A stretch of DNA of 64,000 bases from Haematococcus lacustris. Taxonomy: Eukaryota; Chlorophyta; Chlorophyceae; Chlamydomonadales; Haematococcaceae. This document shows positions 56,401-61,906 of this stretch, piece by piece. Where the stretch lies: contig JASKMD010000029.1 in assembly GCA_030144725.1 (NCBI GenBank), positions 16,759,135-16,823,134 of the forward strand, written 5' to 3'. The notes under the pieces were generated by a model. That model was not told where the DNA came from and made no database searches. It saw only the letters and a list, made by a program, of their open reading frames with translations. Position 1 is the first letter of the stretch. Every line of letters begins with the position of its first letter. A program made the position numbers and the translations under genes.

Positions 56401-59400
56401 CCTGCAGGGCATCGGGGGAAAGAAGCAGGTGGCAAGGTTGCATGTTCACCAGCCTCTTGCTGCAAACCTAGATCACAGCCCAGATTGTGGAGAAGGAGTT
56501 GAGTGGGGCATACACCCAGGCAGCAAGCTGGCCAGTCAGTGCTGCTGTGCATCGCTGCTGGCACCCTTTGGATGTGCACTTTGGCCCTTCAACGGTGCCC
56601 TTTGGCCCTTTGGAGGTACCCTTTGGAGGTGCGAGAGTGATGTGGCGGAGTGACACACTGGTATGAGCAGGTACGAGCTGGTAGATGGTATGAGCCTAGT
56701 GGCGCAATGCCTCCGAAGAAGCGAAAGAGCACTGCGGCTGTATGGAGCCCAGGACCGGACACTGGAGCAGTTCTTCAAGAACGTGAGGGTGGTTGGGAGG
56801 GTTATGTGCTGAGAGGTGGTGGGTTGGGCATGAAGACTTGGTGCATGAAGACTTGGGCATGAAGCCATGGTGCCACCATGTCAGCCACCCTGTGTGCCTT
56901 GTGTGCATGACTGCAGTTGGAGGAGGAGATGGCTGAGGTGGCCATGAAGCGCCATGGAGGTGCCAAGCAGCTGGTGGTGTTCTTTGGCGCTGCTACCATT
57001 GGCACCAGGGGAGGCTGGGGTGCGGATGCGGTGCTGCGCGCCTGCTGCAAGGTGGTATGCAGGCCCAGGGGCACAGACCAGCGGCGGGGCAAGGTAGTGC
57101 TTGTGGATGAGCACCGCACCAGCCGGGTCAGCTTAGCAGTGAATGGCCAGCAGCCCTGTGAGACCCGGCTGAGCAAGCGCAGGGCCACCAGGCCTGCAGA
57201 CTGGAATCCCCCAGCAGGGCAGGTGGAACAGCGCTTGCTGCGCCCAGCCCGGAGCCAGTAGCATGACCAGCCAGTGTGGGGCATGATGTGGTGCCTGGTA
57301 GTGGCACCCCGCCAGCCCCCACAGGCCCCAGGCAGCAGCCAGGCAGCCACACAGCCAGCAGCCTCAGAGCCAGGGCCCAGCACTCCCCAGCCGTCCAAGC
57401 GCAGCAAGCGCACCAACGTTGAGCAGGCAGCTGAGCCCACCCATCCCACCACGGGCAAAGGCAAGGCTGCCAAAGCCAAGCCCCCACCACAGCCAGGCAG
57501 GTGGGTAGACAGGGACTGCAATGCAGCGCTGAACATGCAGCGCATTGGGGAGAGCAGGTGGCGCCCACTAGAGCTGTGCTACTGGGCAGAGCAGGGGAAG
57601 CTGCCAGCCAAGGGCAAGGAGTACCCTGAGCTGGGGTACAAGCGGGTGCGAGACAAGCCATCCAAGGCCAGCAGCAGCAGCAGCAGCCCGCTGCGGCACA
57701 GTAGTGTGTGCCCCCCTTTGAGCTGTTCTCAGCTTACAATTAGTGCATGTTTGCCATGCCCGCTCTACATCATAGCCCTCTGGGTCAGGCAACAGTGTAT
57801 GTGGTAGGCGACCATGCCCATGTGTATACCAAGTGTATGCCATGTGCATGGGAACTCCACACAGACGAGAACACCGCTTTGTAGTGGTCCACGCTTAGTA
57901 TTCCACGGCAATGAAGGCTCTAGGTCGATAGGCAAGGTGCTGAGAAGTGCTGCTTCCAATACCGTGTGCTTGCTGCCCTGAGCACCTCCACCCACCACAC
58001 CCTGCAACATACCAGTCAGTGAACTGTGCGTCGACACCCAGGACACTGCCATCCAGGCTGACCCAGATTGTGGCTGTGTCCGGAGCTGGTGCAATTGGCT
58101 GCAGGGCGAGCAGGCAGGCAGGCAGGCAGGCAGGCAGGCACAAGGACAAGCAGGGTGTGTGTGTGTGTGTGCAGGTCAGTGGACTCTGCCTGTTTGCCTC
58201 TACAGGTGTCTCCTCATCGTGCTTGCTCCTCACACAACACTCCCACCTGGACTGGGTCTGCACAGCTCTGATAACTGCCCTAGTACACGACACTCCTACT
58301 CTTACCCTGATGACTGGCCGCACACAGTCGAGGCATGGCTGCAGCAAGCCTGGGGTCCGTCATGTTTGCCTTGGTGGCGGCAGTGGTGTGGTGAGTGTAC
58401 TCTAATGGCGAATGACTCAGAACAAGCAGATGGGCTCCACCAAGCAAAAGCAGGTCACCCTCTGAAGAGCCTATAGCTGTCCCCCTTTCATCACGTCAGC
58501 ATGGCCCACCTCCAAGATGCCCAAGAAGCTGGAGTCTTCAGCGATGCCACTGATCTTCGTGACCATCAGTGACACTGGCAGCAGCCTGCAGTGAATGCAG
58601 GCGAGGGCTCATGAGGTGGTGTGGGTGGGTAAGAGCAAGGAGGGGCCAGGCATGGAGACACAGCCAGAAGTACAGGCAGCAGAAGGGCCAGAGTCTGAAA
58701 AAGGTGGGGCGGCAGCAGGGTCAGGCACAGTGGGGCAATGAGGCGGAAGGGCAAGTCGAGCAGGTGAAGCCACACACCGCCTGTCCTTGGTCATGGCCAG
58801 CTGTTCGATGGTCTGGTTCAGGATCTTGGGCTGGCCTGCAGCGGTCATGGGGATGGCAGCAGAGGCAGTCTCAATGCATGCAGGTCAGCATGGCAGCATG
58901 GCAGGCTGCACTGACTGCCCGCCAGCCCACACCTGAAGTGATGTAGTTGCGCAGGTATGTGTTGTGCACGGCAGCAGTGCTGGGCGGCATCAGCACCCCC
59001 ACATTCTTCTCCCGAATCTCTGCTTTGGTGTAGCCAAACACGTCCAGCAGTGCCTGGAACGTGCCATTGCGGCAGATAAACAGGCAGCAGTGAGGGTGGT
59101 GGGGTGATGGTGCAGGCAGGCAGGGCTGATGGACAGGGGTCAAGGTAGTCCGGGCGTGCGTCAGTGCGATGAATACTCACCCTGTTGGTCATTTGGATCT
59201 GGCCTTGGGCGTTGATAATGATGACGCAGCGGGGGTTGGCACCCGTCCCACCCAGCGGCCCTGTCAGCAGAGAATGCGCAAGGGCAATGCCGCTGCAGCA
59301 AAGCAAGCTTTAGCGAGGTGCCTCACCCTCCAGCAAACAAACTCACACACAGTTTGGACGATCCCACCGCACCCTCCTGAGCACACAGGCTAAGCAGCTG

Positions 59401-61906
59401 GCTGGTAGTATCAAACATTCAGTGCAGGCAACAGTGCTGCCCCTACAAAGCAGGCAGCAGTGCTACCAGTCACGCAGCATCACCTACCTGCTGACATCAT
59501 TGCCGCCCGCAGCTCAGGGTCAGACACATCCAGGCCGTCAATGGCGTCCTGGTTCTTCTGGTCCTCGTCCGCAGACTCCAGCTTCTCTGCCTCGCTGCCA
59601 GGTGGGTAAGGGGCACACACATGCAAGCAGGTCAGGGGCGGTAGGCCGGCATATCCAGGTCACTGGTGGCCAAAGCAGCTGGGGCAGCCCCACCCTGCCC
59701 TCAGCAGTAGGAGGTGGAGGGTGCTGGGTGCATGAGACTGCACAACCCGGCCAAGCATCCTGACCGCCTTTCATTGAGGCTCCCTCACTCACGCAAACCA
59801 CTTGGCGGCGCCCCCTACAAGCAGCAGTGCCACGCAGCAGTGTCACACAGCAGCCAGTCAGACAGCAGACAGTCAGCCAGCAGGTGGTTAGGGCAGGTGT
59901 GGGGCCAACACAGGCAACGCTTATGCAGTAGGGGCCATGACTGTCTGCTGCAAGCACGAGCTGCTGATGGGGGCAGGGTGCGGCCCAGGTGGCTGGCTTG
60001 CAGCCCCCACTCACAGGGGTCGTGCTTGACATGCTCCAGGAACTGCAGGCAGCAACAGGGGCAGGGGCAGCAGCGTAGCAGAGCCAGTGCTGGCATTTCC
60101 CGGCACATGTGACTGCTGTAAGGCATGGGTTGCTGGATGCCTGGGTCGAGCCACCATATCACAGAGCCAAACCACGCAGCGCTGTGCAACCTACAACACG
60201 CACGGCGCCCTGTCCAATGACGGCCGTCACCCATGCCTAGATGACACTGGTGGACCCTCCTGCCAGGTGGACCCTCCTGCCATTCCCTTCAGTAGGGTAG
60301 TGCACTTCTCCCTCATCAGCCCGGTTCATGGCGCTGAGGTACGGCCTGAACCCAGGCATCCACACTGTGGTATAACACCCCGTGCTGGAGTGTGAGTCCA
60401 CACCTTGGCGTACAGGCGGACCATTTGGATGTGGCCCAGGTGGCGTGCCAACACTGACCTGCAGCCAGACAGACATGGAGACTAGGTTGAGGGCCAACCG
60501 CAGCACAGCCTGGTCTAAAGCCCTAGGCCATGCTCTGTGCACAGCAAGCAATCCAGCGCTGACAGCCAATGCTGCACCACAGGAGCACCACGGTGGTGCT
60601 GCAGGAGGCAGTATGCTCAGGCATTTCCATACCATCTTGACAGCCTAACTCGCAAACCCTGCTTGACCCTTTCGCAGCAATGGGCCCAGTTGCAGGCCTC
60701 CTTGCCGCCCTCTATCGCCCTACTCACTTGTACACTCTGTCTGCAGCTTTGATGGCGGCGTCCATACGGCTGATGGCCTCAGCCAGGGTTTGGAAGCGCA
60801 CATGAGCATGCAGCAAGATCTCCCACACCGCGCGCATGGAGTTCAGCGCTTCACGGTGAACCCGCAACGCCAGCCTGGGCACCATGAGGCCAGCCAGCAA
60901 CGCAATGAGTCAAACATGGCATTGCGTCATTGCCTGCTCCCATGCCTGACCTGCCTGGGTAAGGATATGTCTGCGTCATGCTGGCTGGTGGGCTACCACA
61001 TGTGCATGAGCTGGATAGGTCCGAGAATTCTGGGATGGCTTCATGGAGGGGAGGTGTGTCACGTCGCCGAGCTATATGCTTGGCTGTGGTAGCAGGCCCC
61101 TGCAGAATATGACTACAGTACTGCAGGGCTGTGAGGCTGACCTGCGAAGTTGAGATCCCGGCCGGTGAGGCGCCCCTATACTTGACAGCTTAATGAGGCC
61201 CCTGACGTGTCGAGCACAGATCAGCCTAGACCTGCATACTCCCAGTGATCCCTCTATCTCCATCATCTCCATCACAGCTAGTCAGCCCAAACCCTGCTCA
61301 ATACTACAAGCCAGCAAGGCAGTGAAGTAGGTGCAGCAAGACAGAAGGTAGAGCTATAGTGCTTCATACCCTTCTTTTGCTGCACCCTGCTGCCTGGCCT
61401 TGTCTAGGACTCACGCGTGGTTGCGGGTGTACTCCACATACGACACCAGGTCGTCTGCCTGGCCTGACATGCCGCTGCGCTGGGTGTGTTGCTGCAGGCA
61501 TTAGGAAGCCAGGCAAATGGAATCACAACAGCAGCAGCAGCAGCAGCTGGGGCAGCAACAGCAAAGGTAGAGCAGGGACAACAAGGTGTTGGGCAGTGTT
61601 GGCAGCAGCTGCAGCACCAAGAAGAACAAGGTGGTAAACGTGGTACACGGTATGTTACAGGGAATGGTGCAGGGCATGGTGCAGGGCATGGTTAGCAGCG
61701 CACATCAAGCACAGCCTGCACCACGCACAACAGTATAGGCAGACCGTATGCTGCCAGTAGTGCCTGAGTCCTGACCCCATCAGGCCAGGCACTGAAGGCG
61801 CAACGCAGTAGGATGTGCAGCAGGGTGGGGCAGCCACTCCTCTTGCCTGCTCTCTGCTGAAGATCGCGAACCGCATCAGGAAGTTGAGGTCAAGGCGCTT
61901 GGCAAC
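29441..61906 (-). CDS. TmcB-like PAS-domain membrane protein, main gene (5' end not found)
   Basis: Forty-six exon blocks on the minus strand, described below in four parts, run in one direction with compatible splice phases and end at a TGA (29441-29443). They give about 2,000 codons over 32.5 kb. Order: helical N-terminal part, PAS domain, further PAS-type domains, low-complexity linker, membrane/extracellular part, tail with ETRRIAELVSQLPAEVDMEA. This is the layout of the large TmcB/TmcC-like PAS protein family of volvocine algae, named after a Dictyostelium macrocyst protein. Ligand and pathway are unknown; a membrane-bound sensor is the natural guess. Upstream exons, expected beyond 61906, were not recognised. 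A long intron (32445-44395) holds nested retroelements, and X35 (32196-32444) is strongly diverged from its paralogues. One frame problem near 50150-50200 and an unresolved phase at 48056/48257 remain. Confidence 0.75.
32507..32511. repeat. Target-site duplication CAACC, left copy
   Basis: CAACC precedes the 5' LTR and recurs at 38910-38914 after the 3' LTR: a 5-bp duplication, normal for Ty3 integrases. Confidence 0.9.
32512..32748 (+). repeat. 5' LTR
   Basis: 237 bp, TGTAGCG...GCTACA, so the ends are short inverted repeats. It contains a perfect 10-bp hairpin (AATGGTGGGC / GCCCACCATT, 32583-32612), then GGGTTCGATCCCC (32614-32626), which is like a tRNA T-arm and the polymerase III B box. 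The sequence just inside, TTGGTTTCCGCATCG, is where a primer-binding site should lie; I could not match it to a tRNA. Confidence 0.9.
32786..34327 (+). CDS. gag: Gag polyprotein of the Ty3 element
   Basis: 513 codons from ATG 32786, the first good start after the LTR, to TAG 34325-34327. Residues 60-110 are acidic and coiled-coil-like (EEEEDETEQLREELAATRSE). The central part carries the capsid-like segment (FPAFLSGAARNAWY, LSEYLIAFRNNLL, LVNLFVSGLSPSLRETV) of Ty3-type Gag. Near the C-terminus is a zinc knuckle C-H-H-C-Y-S-P-D-H-L-K-P-Q-C (C-x2-C-x4-H-x4-C), with basic flanks for RNA packaging. Expressed from the 5' LTR. Confidence 0.9.
   Translation: MTDGTPTGETPGAGTSTDPDNFRGLLALARTDPEFRRDLQAVLNPAGSSANPTRPGTGPLDDDLLNDEEEADDEDVQPDEDEEEEDETEQLREELAATRSELTSLRIRQRNMDRALNSLAAQVSLVPGRPSSYQDRLFGIRTPSPSRSGTRAACIPGTYLSPGGRGGALHHLLSPASTSVPAAKAVPGPDKWTDACIKSVRRASAFCDDLEAHCARYSLDIVSVFPAFLSGAARNAWYPSVQQAHFAQTGVAPPWQFLRASFLEYTGDDLRDDMLEARDRLLDRSIRMGPSYPELSEYLIAFRNNLLTAGAQCMDESLLVNLFVSGLSPSLRETVLKDIVPLQNPTLTQAMDSARQAQRNAVFLAGAVSSKRHVAAVQGRAITEQAEHEITDANRPLPISGRQPIAPRPAGRTAPRRGGMRPGPPPAAAGKKAGAAAAAAATAVKPGQYCHHCYSPDHLKPQCPWKHLPAKQAREQSGYSRPPPGANVPQKRSRPDDDDKGQGKGKLASANAK
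34325..34327 (+). promoter_or_regulatory. Single in-frame TAG between gag and pol (readthrough candidate)
   Basis: The codons after TAG (GGT GTT GCC CAG ...) stay open in the same frame for 47 codons before the first ATG of pol at 34469, then for the whole of Pol. Gag and Pol are thus one frame with one amber codon, as in gammaretrovirus-type suppression. The context is AAA TAG GGT. Internal initiation at 34469 is the alternative. Confidence 0.7.
34328..38386 (+). CDS. pol: Pol polyprotein: protease, RT, RNase H, integrase, chromodomain
   Basis: Numbering from the ATG at 34469 (1,305 residues). Protease LADGGADASFI about 100. Reverse transcriptase: FVQKKSGELRMCIDYRQLNK about 365, YLDDILV about 475. 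RNase H: VHCDASLEGIGAVL about 625, TDHRPL about 687. Integrase zinc finger: H-x-G-I-T-K-T and C-D-A-C about 893-930; catalytic core MDFITK about 957, VSDRGS about 1016, and HPQSNGQVERYNKVLEE about 1046-1060 (D-D-E). The chromodomain YEVERIVSHR...FLVKWKGYEDSDNTWEP about 1249-1290 binds histone marks in related chromoviruses and may steer integration. No frame breaks. The order is the Ty3 order (RT-RH-IN). Confidence 0.95.
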   Translation, partial: GVAQPGRCCSCAAVATTAEPDQLSAACNCASVACTQPEKQTDALCVSLPANNKPRPQGPAMSAVNNCKCAVPVSESKPEQTAMLAAGCAGFCCEATDPCLSHVVSCKTALCCPMLPSQVILGVAGQDNKVRFQFTGTIDSHVCHMLADGGADASFISASYVQMHGIPLYTYPVSLRFDVANNQPVICEHYVKVQLHIDSFSCMCLLTVMPDLVHAYDVLLGADWLFVQGALIDYVDQTLTLRTAQGNTTLHPHTGDMSAAGQCVANRPPGSTHSLPRPPAAVLAAVSKANPKAFVTAKQAARWLRKGGSAMVAMVSLEDLTLPADVSPVHRQHLQALLDEYSDVFEPITGLPPERAVGHSIPLQPDAKPPARPSYRMSKPEHDELRRQITDLLAKGLIEPSSSPFAAPVLFVQKKSGELRMCIDYRQLNKITIRDQYPLPRIDDLFDQLAGKTVFSSLDLQAGYHQIRIPAKDVPKTAFRTPEGHYQFKVLCFGLTNAPATFQRVMNEAFAEVINDCALVYLDDILVMSKDSEEHLVHLRRVFDLLRKNKFYANLSKCEFMKRTLMFLGHIISAQGISVDPCKVTAISNWPVPTSLKTLQSFLGAANYVRKFVHNFSTIAAPLTNLTGPKKDSFPWKSWPQAELDAFNALKQAIANVPMLKLPDHSKPFQVHCDASLEGIGAVLMQDGYPLAYYSRKLIPAEINYTTGEQELLALVSACQQWRCYLEGVPFTLYTDHRPLISLPTQNILSRRQTRWMEFLARFSYTIEYLPGISNPADPLSRIPAATVQTCKGPGADNVKSILVMTRSKRRSQEGEETGAEARKTSAGDAAAPPTQPPPGQGDGAAVRPPTKRVTWAADVPADGEPSAPKPPGPLSNLHEWLVRAYAADSNFTKRRKTKNYYLDDNGLWRHNKRRTVIVPRDKQLREHILHEMHDAKYAGHVGITKTLERVMRVFWWKHLRTDVRHYVTTCDACQRNKSVTAKPWGFLHPLSIPGYRWEVMHMDFITKLPSGSHGYDSICVFVDRLSKMVHLVPCKESMDAPEFAQLFIDKVFVHHGLPSEVVSDRGSLFVSKFWQAVCKLMGMKHSLTSSYHPQSNGQVERYNKVLEEMLRHYISPTQRDWPKHLSFAEFAINNSWQESIKSTPFLVNYGQSPVTPVTHELPRLPPPMAQFFSEGWEKGVQEARRCMKLAQSRQANGANPHRKSSDSVFQVGDRVLLSTMNLRNMVGKARKLLPRYVGPFRIEAHVGDDAVKLSLPPAMSRIHPVFHVSLLRPYEGNFGRLPPTELGWLDDSPQYEVERIVSHRHVRAGKAKEFLVKWKGYEDSDNTWEPASNLANAPDCVNLYKAQHGLL
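38387..38672 (+). promoter_or_regulatory. 3' untranslated part and polypurine tract of the Ty3 element
   Basis: No further frame. It ends in AGGAGAGGGAGGAA (38659-38672) directly before the 3' LTR, the plus-strand primer site. Confidence 0.8.
38673..38909 (+). repeat. 3' LTR
   Basis: Identical by eye to 32512-32748, including the hairpin (38744-38773) and the T-arm-like GGGTTCGATCCCC (38775-38787). Followed by the duplicated CAACC. Confidence 0.9.
38915..39480. other. Degenerate repeat-derived sequence
   Basis: Broken frames such as FLDDIEEAFGMFTNNQSFF (about 39013-39070) suggest coding remains of an element, probably the LINE that follows, but no domain is recognisable. Confidence 0.3.
39480..40364 (+). 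pseudogene. LINE-like element, 5' part with PHD-type finger
   Basis: 39541-39900 contains C-T-C-E-L-C-W, MCHNCKRAYHPACLENALL and W-L-W-P, i.e. C-x2-C ... C-x2-C-x4-H-x2-C, a PHD-finger spacing. A second frame, 39960-40364, begins EPAPLITAHLDYTAKRNVYD and has FHTYPINPQTDIVGTGRCKS and GLLTRQQH. This block recurs in retroelement proteins of green algae. The frames are out of step, so the gene is broken. Together with 41940-42240 and 42451-43567 it makes up one decayed LINE without its reverse transcriptase. Confidence 0.55.
40384..41012. repeat. 95-bp minisatellite, six to seven units
   Basis: CACCTGGACCCCTCGTTGGT occurs at 40471, 40566, 40661, 40746, 40841 and (one base changed) 40936: spacing 95 bp with one 85-bp unit lacking CCTTTGACCC. 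It sits inside the LINE remains, replacing its middle. Confidence 0.9.
41013..41700. other. Unassigned sequence within the 12-kb intron
   Basis: AT-richer toward 41500-41680, with repeated TATAGCG/CGCTATA motifs (CGCTATACAATAG, TTATAGCGAACG). No gene is supported. The small GAGCACTACATACTG direct repeat near 41395-41415 is noted. Confidence 0.4.
41702..41884. mobile_element. MITE with GCCTTGTTGGTGAT inverted ends
   Basis: Ends GCCTTGTTGGTGAT and ATCACCAACAAGGC are inverted repeats. The interior has repeated CACCAAATTGTATCAC and TTTGAGCATGAGATTTGGGT. It is the better preserved relative of the intron repeats at 2431 and 16807. The flanks are TATAGC-rich; a target duplication was not settled. 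Confidence 0.6.
41940..42240 (+). pseudogene. LINE-like element, middle fragment
   Basis: An open stretch from about 41976 reads MALKCVNHAIHSATHKEDMA, then TIMLIPRKKGISYPKHIETL and NLHIYVIWNEAGQQFVTKG. In related algal elements a similar block follows the INPQTDIVGTG block. Some of these blocks resemble PCIF1-type methyltransferase sequence, which I offer only as a hint. Confidence 0.35.
42451..43567 (+). pseudogene. LINE-like element, 3' part: RNase H, zinc knuckle, PD-(D/E)XK-type end
   Basis: MAITEWATIAYSDGSCI and INKAELTAIHAALTAGVKR, IATDSHCSIYQIRRAL (RNase H, 42451-42780). The frame then shifts at about 42800 to KVRAHSGIIGNEGTNALAKH. Then HTKHKLGLANQDNIYYHMSK (about 43005-43060), CPLCGEADGATHLLFDC (about 43200-43250, C-x2-C-x6-H-x4-C), and VTIVEIKYCSDSRW (about 43370-43410) with LLGVSGITYEAHTRQHLLAL. 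It is the same order as 25227-26460 and ends at a TAG at 43566-43568 that overlaps the next MITE. Confidence 0.65.
43559..43870. mobile_element. Foldback MITE of the CACTCCTAC family, right end worn
   Basis: Starts CACTCCTAGAAACTAATCAC, has TTTGTCCGATCGGGCTGAAA on the left and CAGCCCGATCGGACAAGGTC on the right, with the same longer centre as 23971-24317. The terminal right repeat is lost. Confidence 0.65.
43871..44395. repeat. CAATTG-rich inverted repeats and unassigned sequence
   Basis: TTGTGAGCAGGCTGTGTGCA occurs twice (43880, 43932) and again inverted (about 44010-44030), with TGACAATTGTTGATTGCA between them. At 44115-44155 TAATGTAAAGGGATAC occurs twice. No gene is supported up to the exon at 44396. 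Confidence 0.5.
44396..47262 (-). CDS. Main gene, part 4a: first membrane segments and loop
   Basis: Exons (minus): 47121-47262 (helix LFLVLLLIAVHTGCFALMYT), 46894-46953, 46488-46573, 46240-46294, 45686-45764, 45260-45428, 44676-44873 (helix LCLLCVVWVWLLL), 44396-44509 (acidic DESEDEEDE). Lengths equal those of copies 1 and 2 exactly and the phases fit. Between the two helices lies an about 190-residue loop with N-x-S/T sites (SNMT, YNST), consistent with an outside-facing domain. The exon after 44396 is 12 kb away. Confidence 0.8.
45855..45915 (-). repeat. Fanzor-element end fragment in an intron of the main gene
   Basis: TTCCACGGCAATGAAGGCTC followed by TAGGTCGAGGGCCAAGGTGC matches 57900-57940 and the complement of 14308-14340. 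Copies 1 and 2 carry the longer insertion at the same intron position. Confidence 0.5.
46634..46845 (+). mobile_element. Left-end derivative of the Fanzor-like element
   Basis: TGGCCAGTCAGTGCTGCTGT, then GGCACCCTTTG, then GGCACACTGGTATGAGCAGG and GCGCAATGCCTCCGAAGAAG match 56529-56725. The rest of the element is missing. The corresponding intron of copy 2 (13244-13576) lacks it, so it inserted after those copies separated or was lost there. An internal-deletion derivative is the likely reading. Confidence 0.6.
47407..51620 (-). CDS. Main gene, part 3: C-terminal PAS-related region and acidic/Ser-rich linker
   Basis: Exons (minus): 51477-51620, 51055-51120 (IMTISVAFNDPHMASLDSMQ), 50597-50702 (ACSVIEINASGQVVPLGCDE), about 50100-50356 (GLVLGAPLSALLDQPLSSLL), 49819-49910, 49494-49637, 48257-48721, 47407-48056. 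The exon near 50100-50356 changes frame around 50150-50200: GVRVTEGVQAVRAGEEDQM continues in another frame, so either a small intron was missed or there is a frameshift. 48257-48721 and 47407-48056 are low-complexity (Ser, Pro, Glu) and end in RGKRFKKLFKLLSSDV just before the membrane part. Phase between the last two was not resolved. Confidence 0.7.
48807..49392. repeat. (GGGGAGGA)n array, about 70 units
   Basis: Near-perfect 8-bp repeats for about 580 bp, flanked by impure GGGGAGG runs from 48760. It lies in the intron between exons 49494-49637 and 48257-48721. The transcript strand is C/U-rich. Every frame on both strands is open only because of the repeat (RRGGGEEG or PPLLPSSP); no protein is supported. 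Runs of four G at 8-bp steps can form quadruplexes or triplexes. Confidence 0.95.
51935..58098 (-). CDS. Main gene, part 2: further PAS-type domains, split by the Fanzor-carrying intron
   Basis: Exons (minus): 58013-58098 (ATIWVSLDGSVLGVDAQFTD), 56324-56401 (FAFTSGEVHGWALSRLV), 53845-53935 (EGVGLAHKYAEPQDVDVTVA), 53217-53647, 52840-53007 (PLMVVADSRGRVCHVTLKMA), 52496-52606, 52265-52333, about 51935-52100 (LLLEVDADGLITGVSSGTPT). The tryptophan codon TG|G is split between 58013 and 56401, across the intron holding the Fanzor-like element. A further exon is expected between 56324 and 53935 because the phases there do not meet. 53217-53647 is a Ser/Gln-rich linker. The donor of the last exon is uncertain by phase. 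Confidence 0.75.
54060..54185 (+). pseudogene. Fanzor-like nuclease, small coding remnant
   Basis: The plus strand at about 54088-54150 reads PGRWEDRDCTAALNMLSSGR, a diverged version of the RuvC-III block of 57490-57545. It lies in the intron before exon 53845-53935 and is the oldest-looking fragment of the family here. Confidence 0.5.
54186..54570. other. Intron sequence with repeated TGTACAGA motifs
   Basis: GTCTGTACAGATACATATAT and GTACAGATAA occur near 54515-54545. More copies lie at 54580 and at 54847 and 54863. No exon is recognised. Confidence 0.35.
54596..54845 (-). mobile_element. tRNA-derived SINE-like sequence
   Basis: On the minus strand from about 54835: GTTAGTGACTCAGTTGGTAA (D-arm and A-box-like), CTCACCTTCATCTGAG (anticodon-arm-like), then AGGTCGCAAGATCGAAC (variable loop and T-arm/B-box-like). 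The body ends in a pyrimidine run of CTTTCTTT units (54596-54650), as at SINE tails. ACTTCTGTACA and its complement flank it. No intact tRNA fold can be shown. Confidence 0.55.
54870..56320. other. Intron region, no further exon identified
   Basis: Part of the 2.4-kb interval between exons 56324-56401 and 53845-53935. One exon should lie here because the flanking phases do not meet. A hydrophobic frame on the minus strand (55780-55899) exists but lacks family motifs. Confidence 0.35.
56529..57945 (+). mobile_element. Fanzor-like transposon inside an intron of the main gene
   Basis: The left end TGGCCAGTCAGTGCTGCTGT is shared with 46634. The right end (57790-57945, with GCCATGTGCATGGGAACTCC and CACGGCAATGAAGGCTCTAG) is shared with 1-80, 5505, 14308, 20122 and 45855. 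It lies wholly within the intron between exons 58013-58098 and 56324-56401, opposite to the gene. In TnpB/Fanzor systems the guide RNA usually overlaps the 3' end of the nuclease gene and the right end; 57690-57945 is the place to look here. Confidence 0.6.
56691..57690 (+). pseudogene. Fanzor-like RNA-guided nuclease (partial, one stop codon)
   Basis: A first coding part reads ALRLYGAQDRTLEQFFKN, ending at GT 56788. After an intron it continues at 56917 with EEEMAEVAMKRHGGAKQ, then LVVFFGAATIGTRGGWGADA, VLVDEHRTSRVSL, W-N-P-P-A-G-Q-V-E-Q-R-L-L-R, a TAG at 57259-57261, then in the same frame GMMWC, a Pro/Lys linker and WVDRDCNAALNMQRIGESRW, ending in GYKRVRDKPSKA. D-E-H-R-T-S and D-R-D-x-N-A-A-L-N fit the DEF/YRTS and RuvC-III motifs. 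The usual C-x2-C after the first motif is replaced by S-L-A-V-N. The N-terminal half is missing. RNA-guided DNA cutting is known for the family, but this copy is probably inactive. Confidence 0.6.
58105..58175. repeat. (GGCA)n and (GT)n microsatellites
   Basis: GGCAGGCAGGCAGGCA (58110-58141) and GTGTGTGTGTGTGTG (58155-58170) next to the acceptor of exon 58013-58098. Confidence 0.8.
58510..61906 (-). CDS. Main gene, part 1: N-terminal helical region and first PAS domain
   Basis: Exons (minus): 61847-61906, 61415-61491, 60728-60874, 60404-60458, 60015-60042, 59793-59814, 59484-59594, 59181-59292, 58933-59053, 58778-58835, 58510-58585. Spliced product: VAKRLDLNFLMRFAIFSREQ, then DDLVSYVEYTRNHA, a helical stretch (VHREALNSMRAVWEILL), VRLYAKFLEHVKHDPWGAAK, WFAEAEKLES, then PAS sequence CVIIINAQGQIQMTNRALLD, VFGYTKAEIREKNVGVLMPP, YLRNYITSGQPKILNQTIEQ and LPVSLMVTKISGIAEDSSFL. 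All junctions fit in phase. The first intron uses a GC donor (CAG|GCAAGA at 61846), the rest GT. The order of motifs matches algal TmcB-like PAS proteins throughout. Confidence 0.8.

Noticed and set aside
56710..56760. MPPKKRKS as a nuclear localisation signal at the start of the Fanzor-like protein
   Set aside because: This frame is not the one that continues into the conserved coding part (LRLYGAQDRTLEQFF); the basic stretch is out of frame.
34325..57261. Reassigned UAG codon in the organism, since both the Ty3 element and the Fanzor-like frame contain an in-frame TAG
   Set aside because: Two mobile-element cases are not enough. The TAG also ends ordinary-looking frames, and the host exons contain no in-frame TAG to test the idea.
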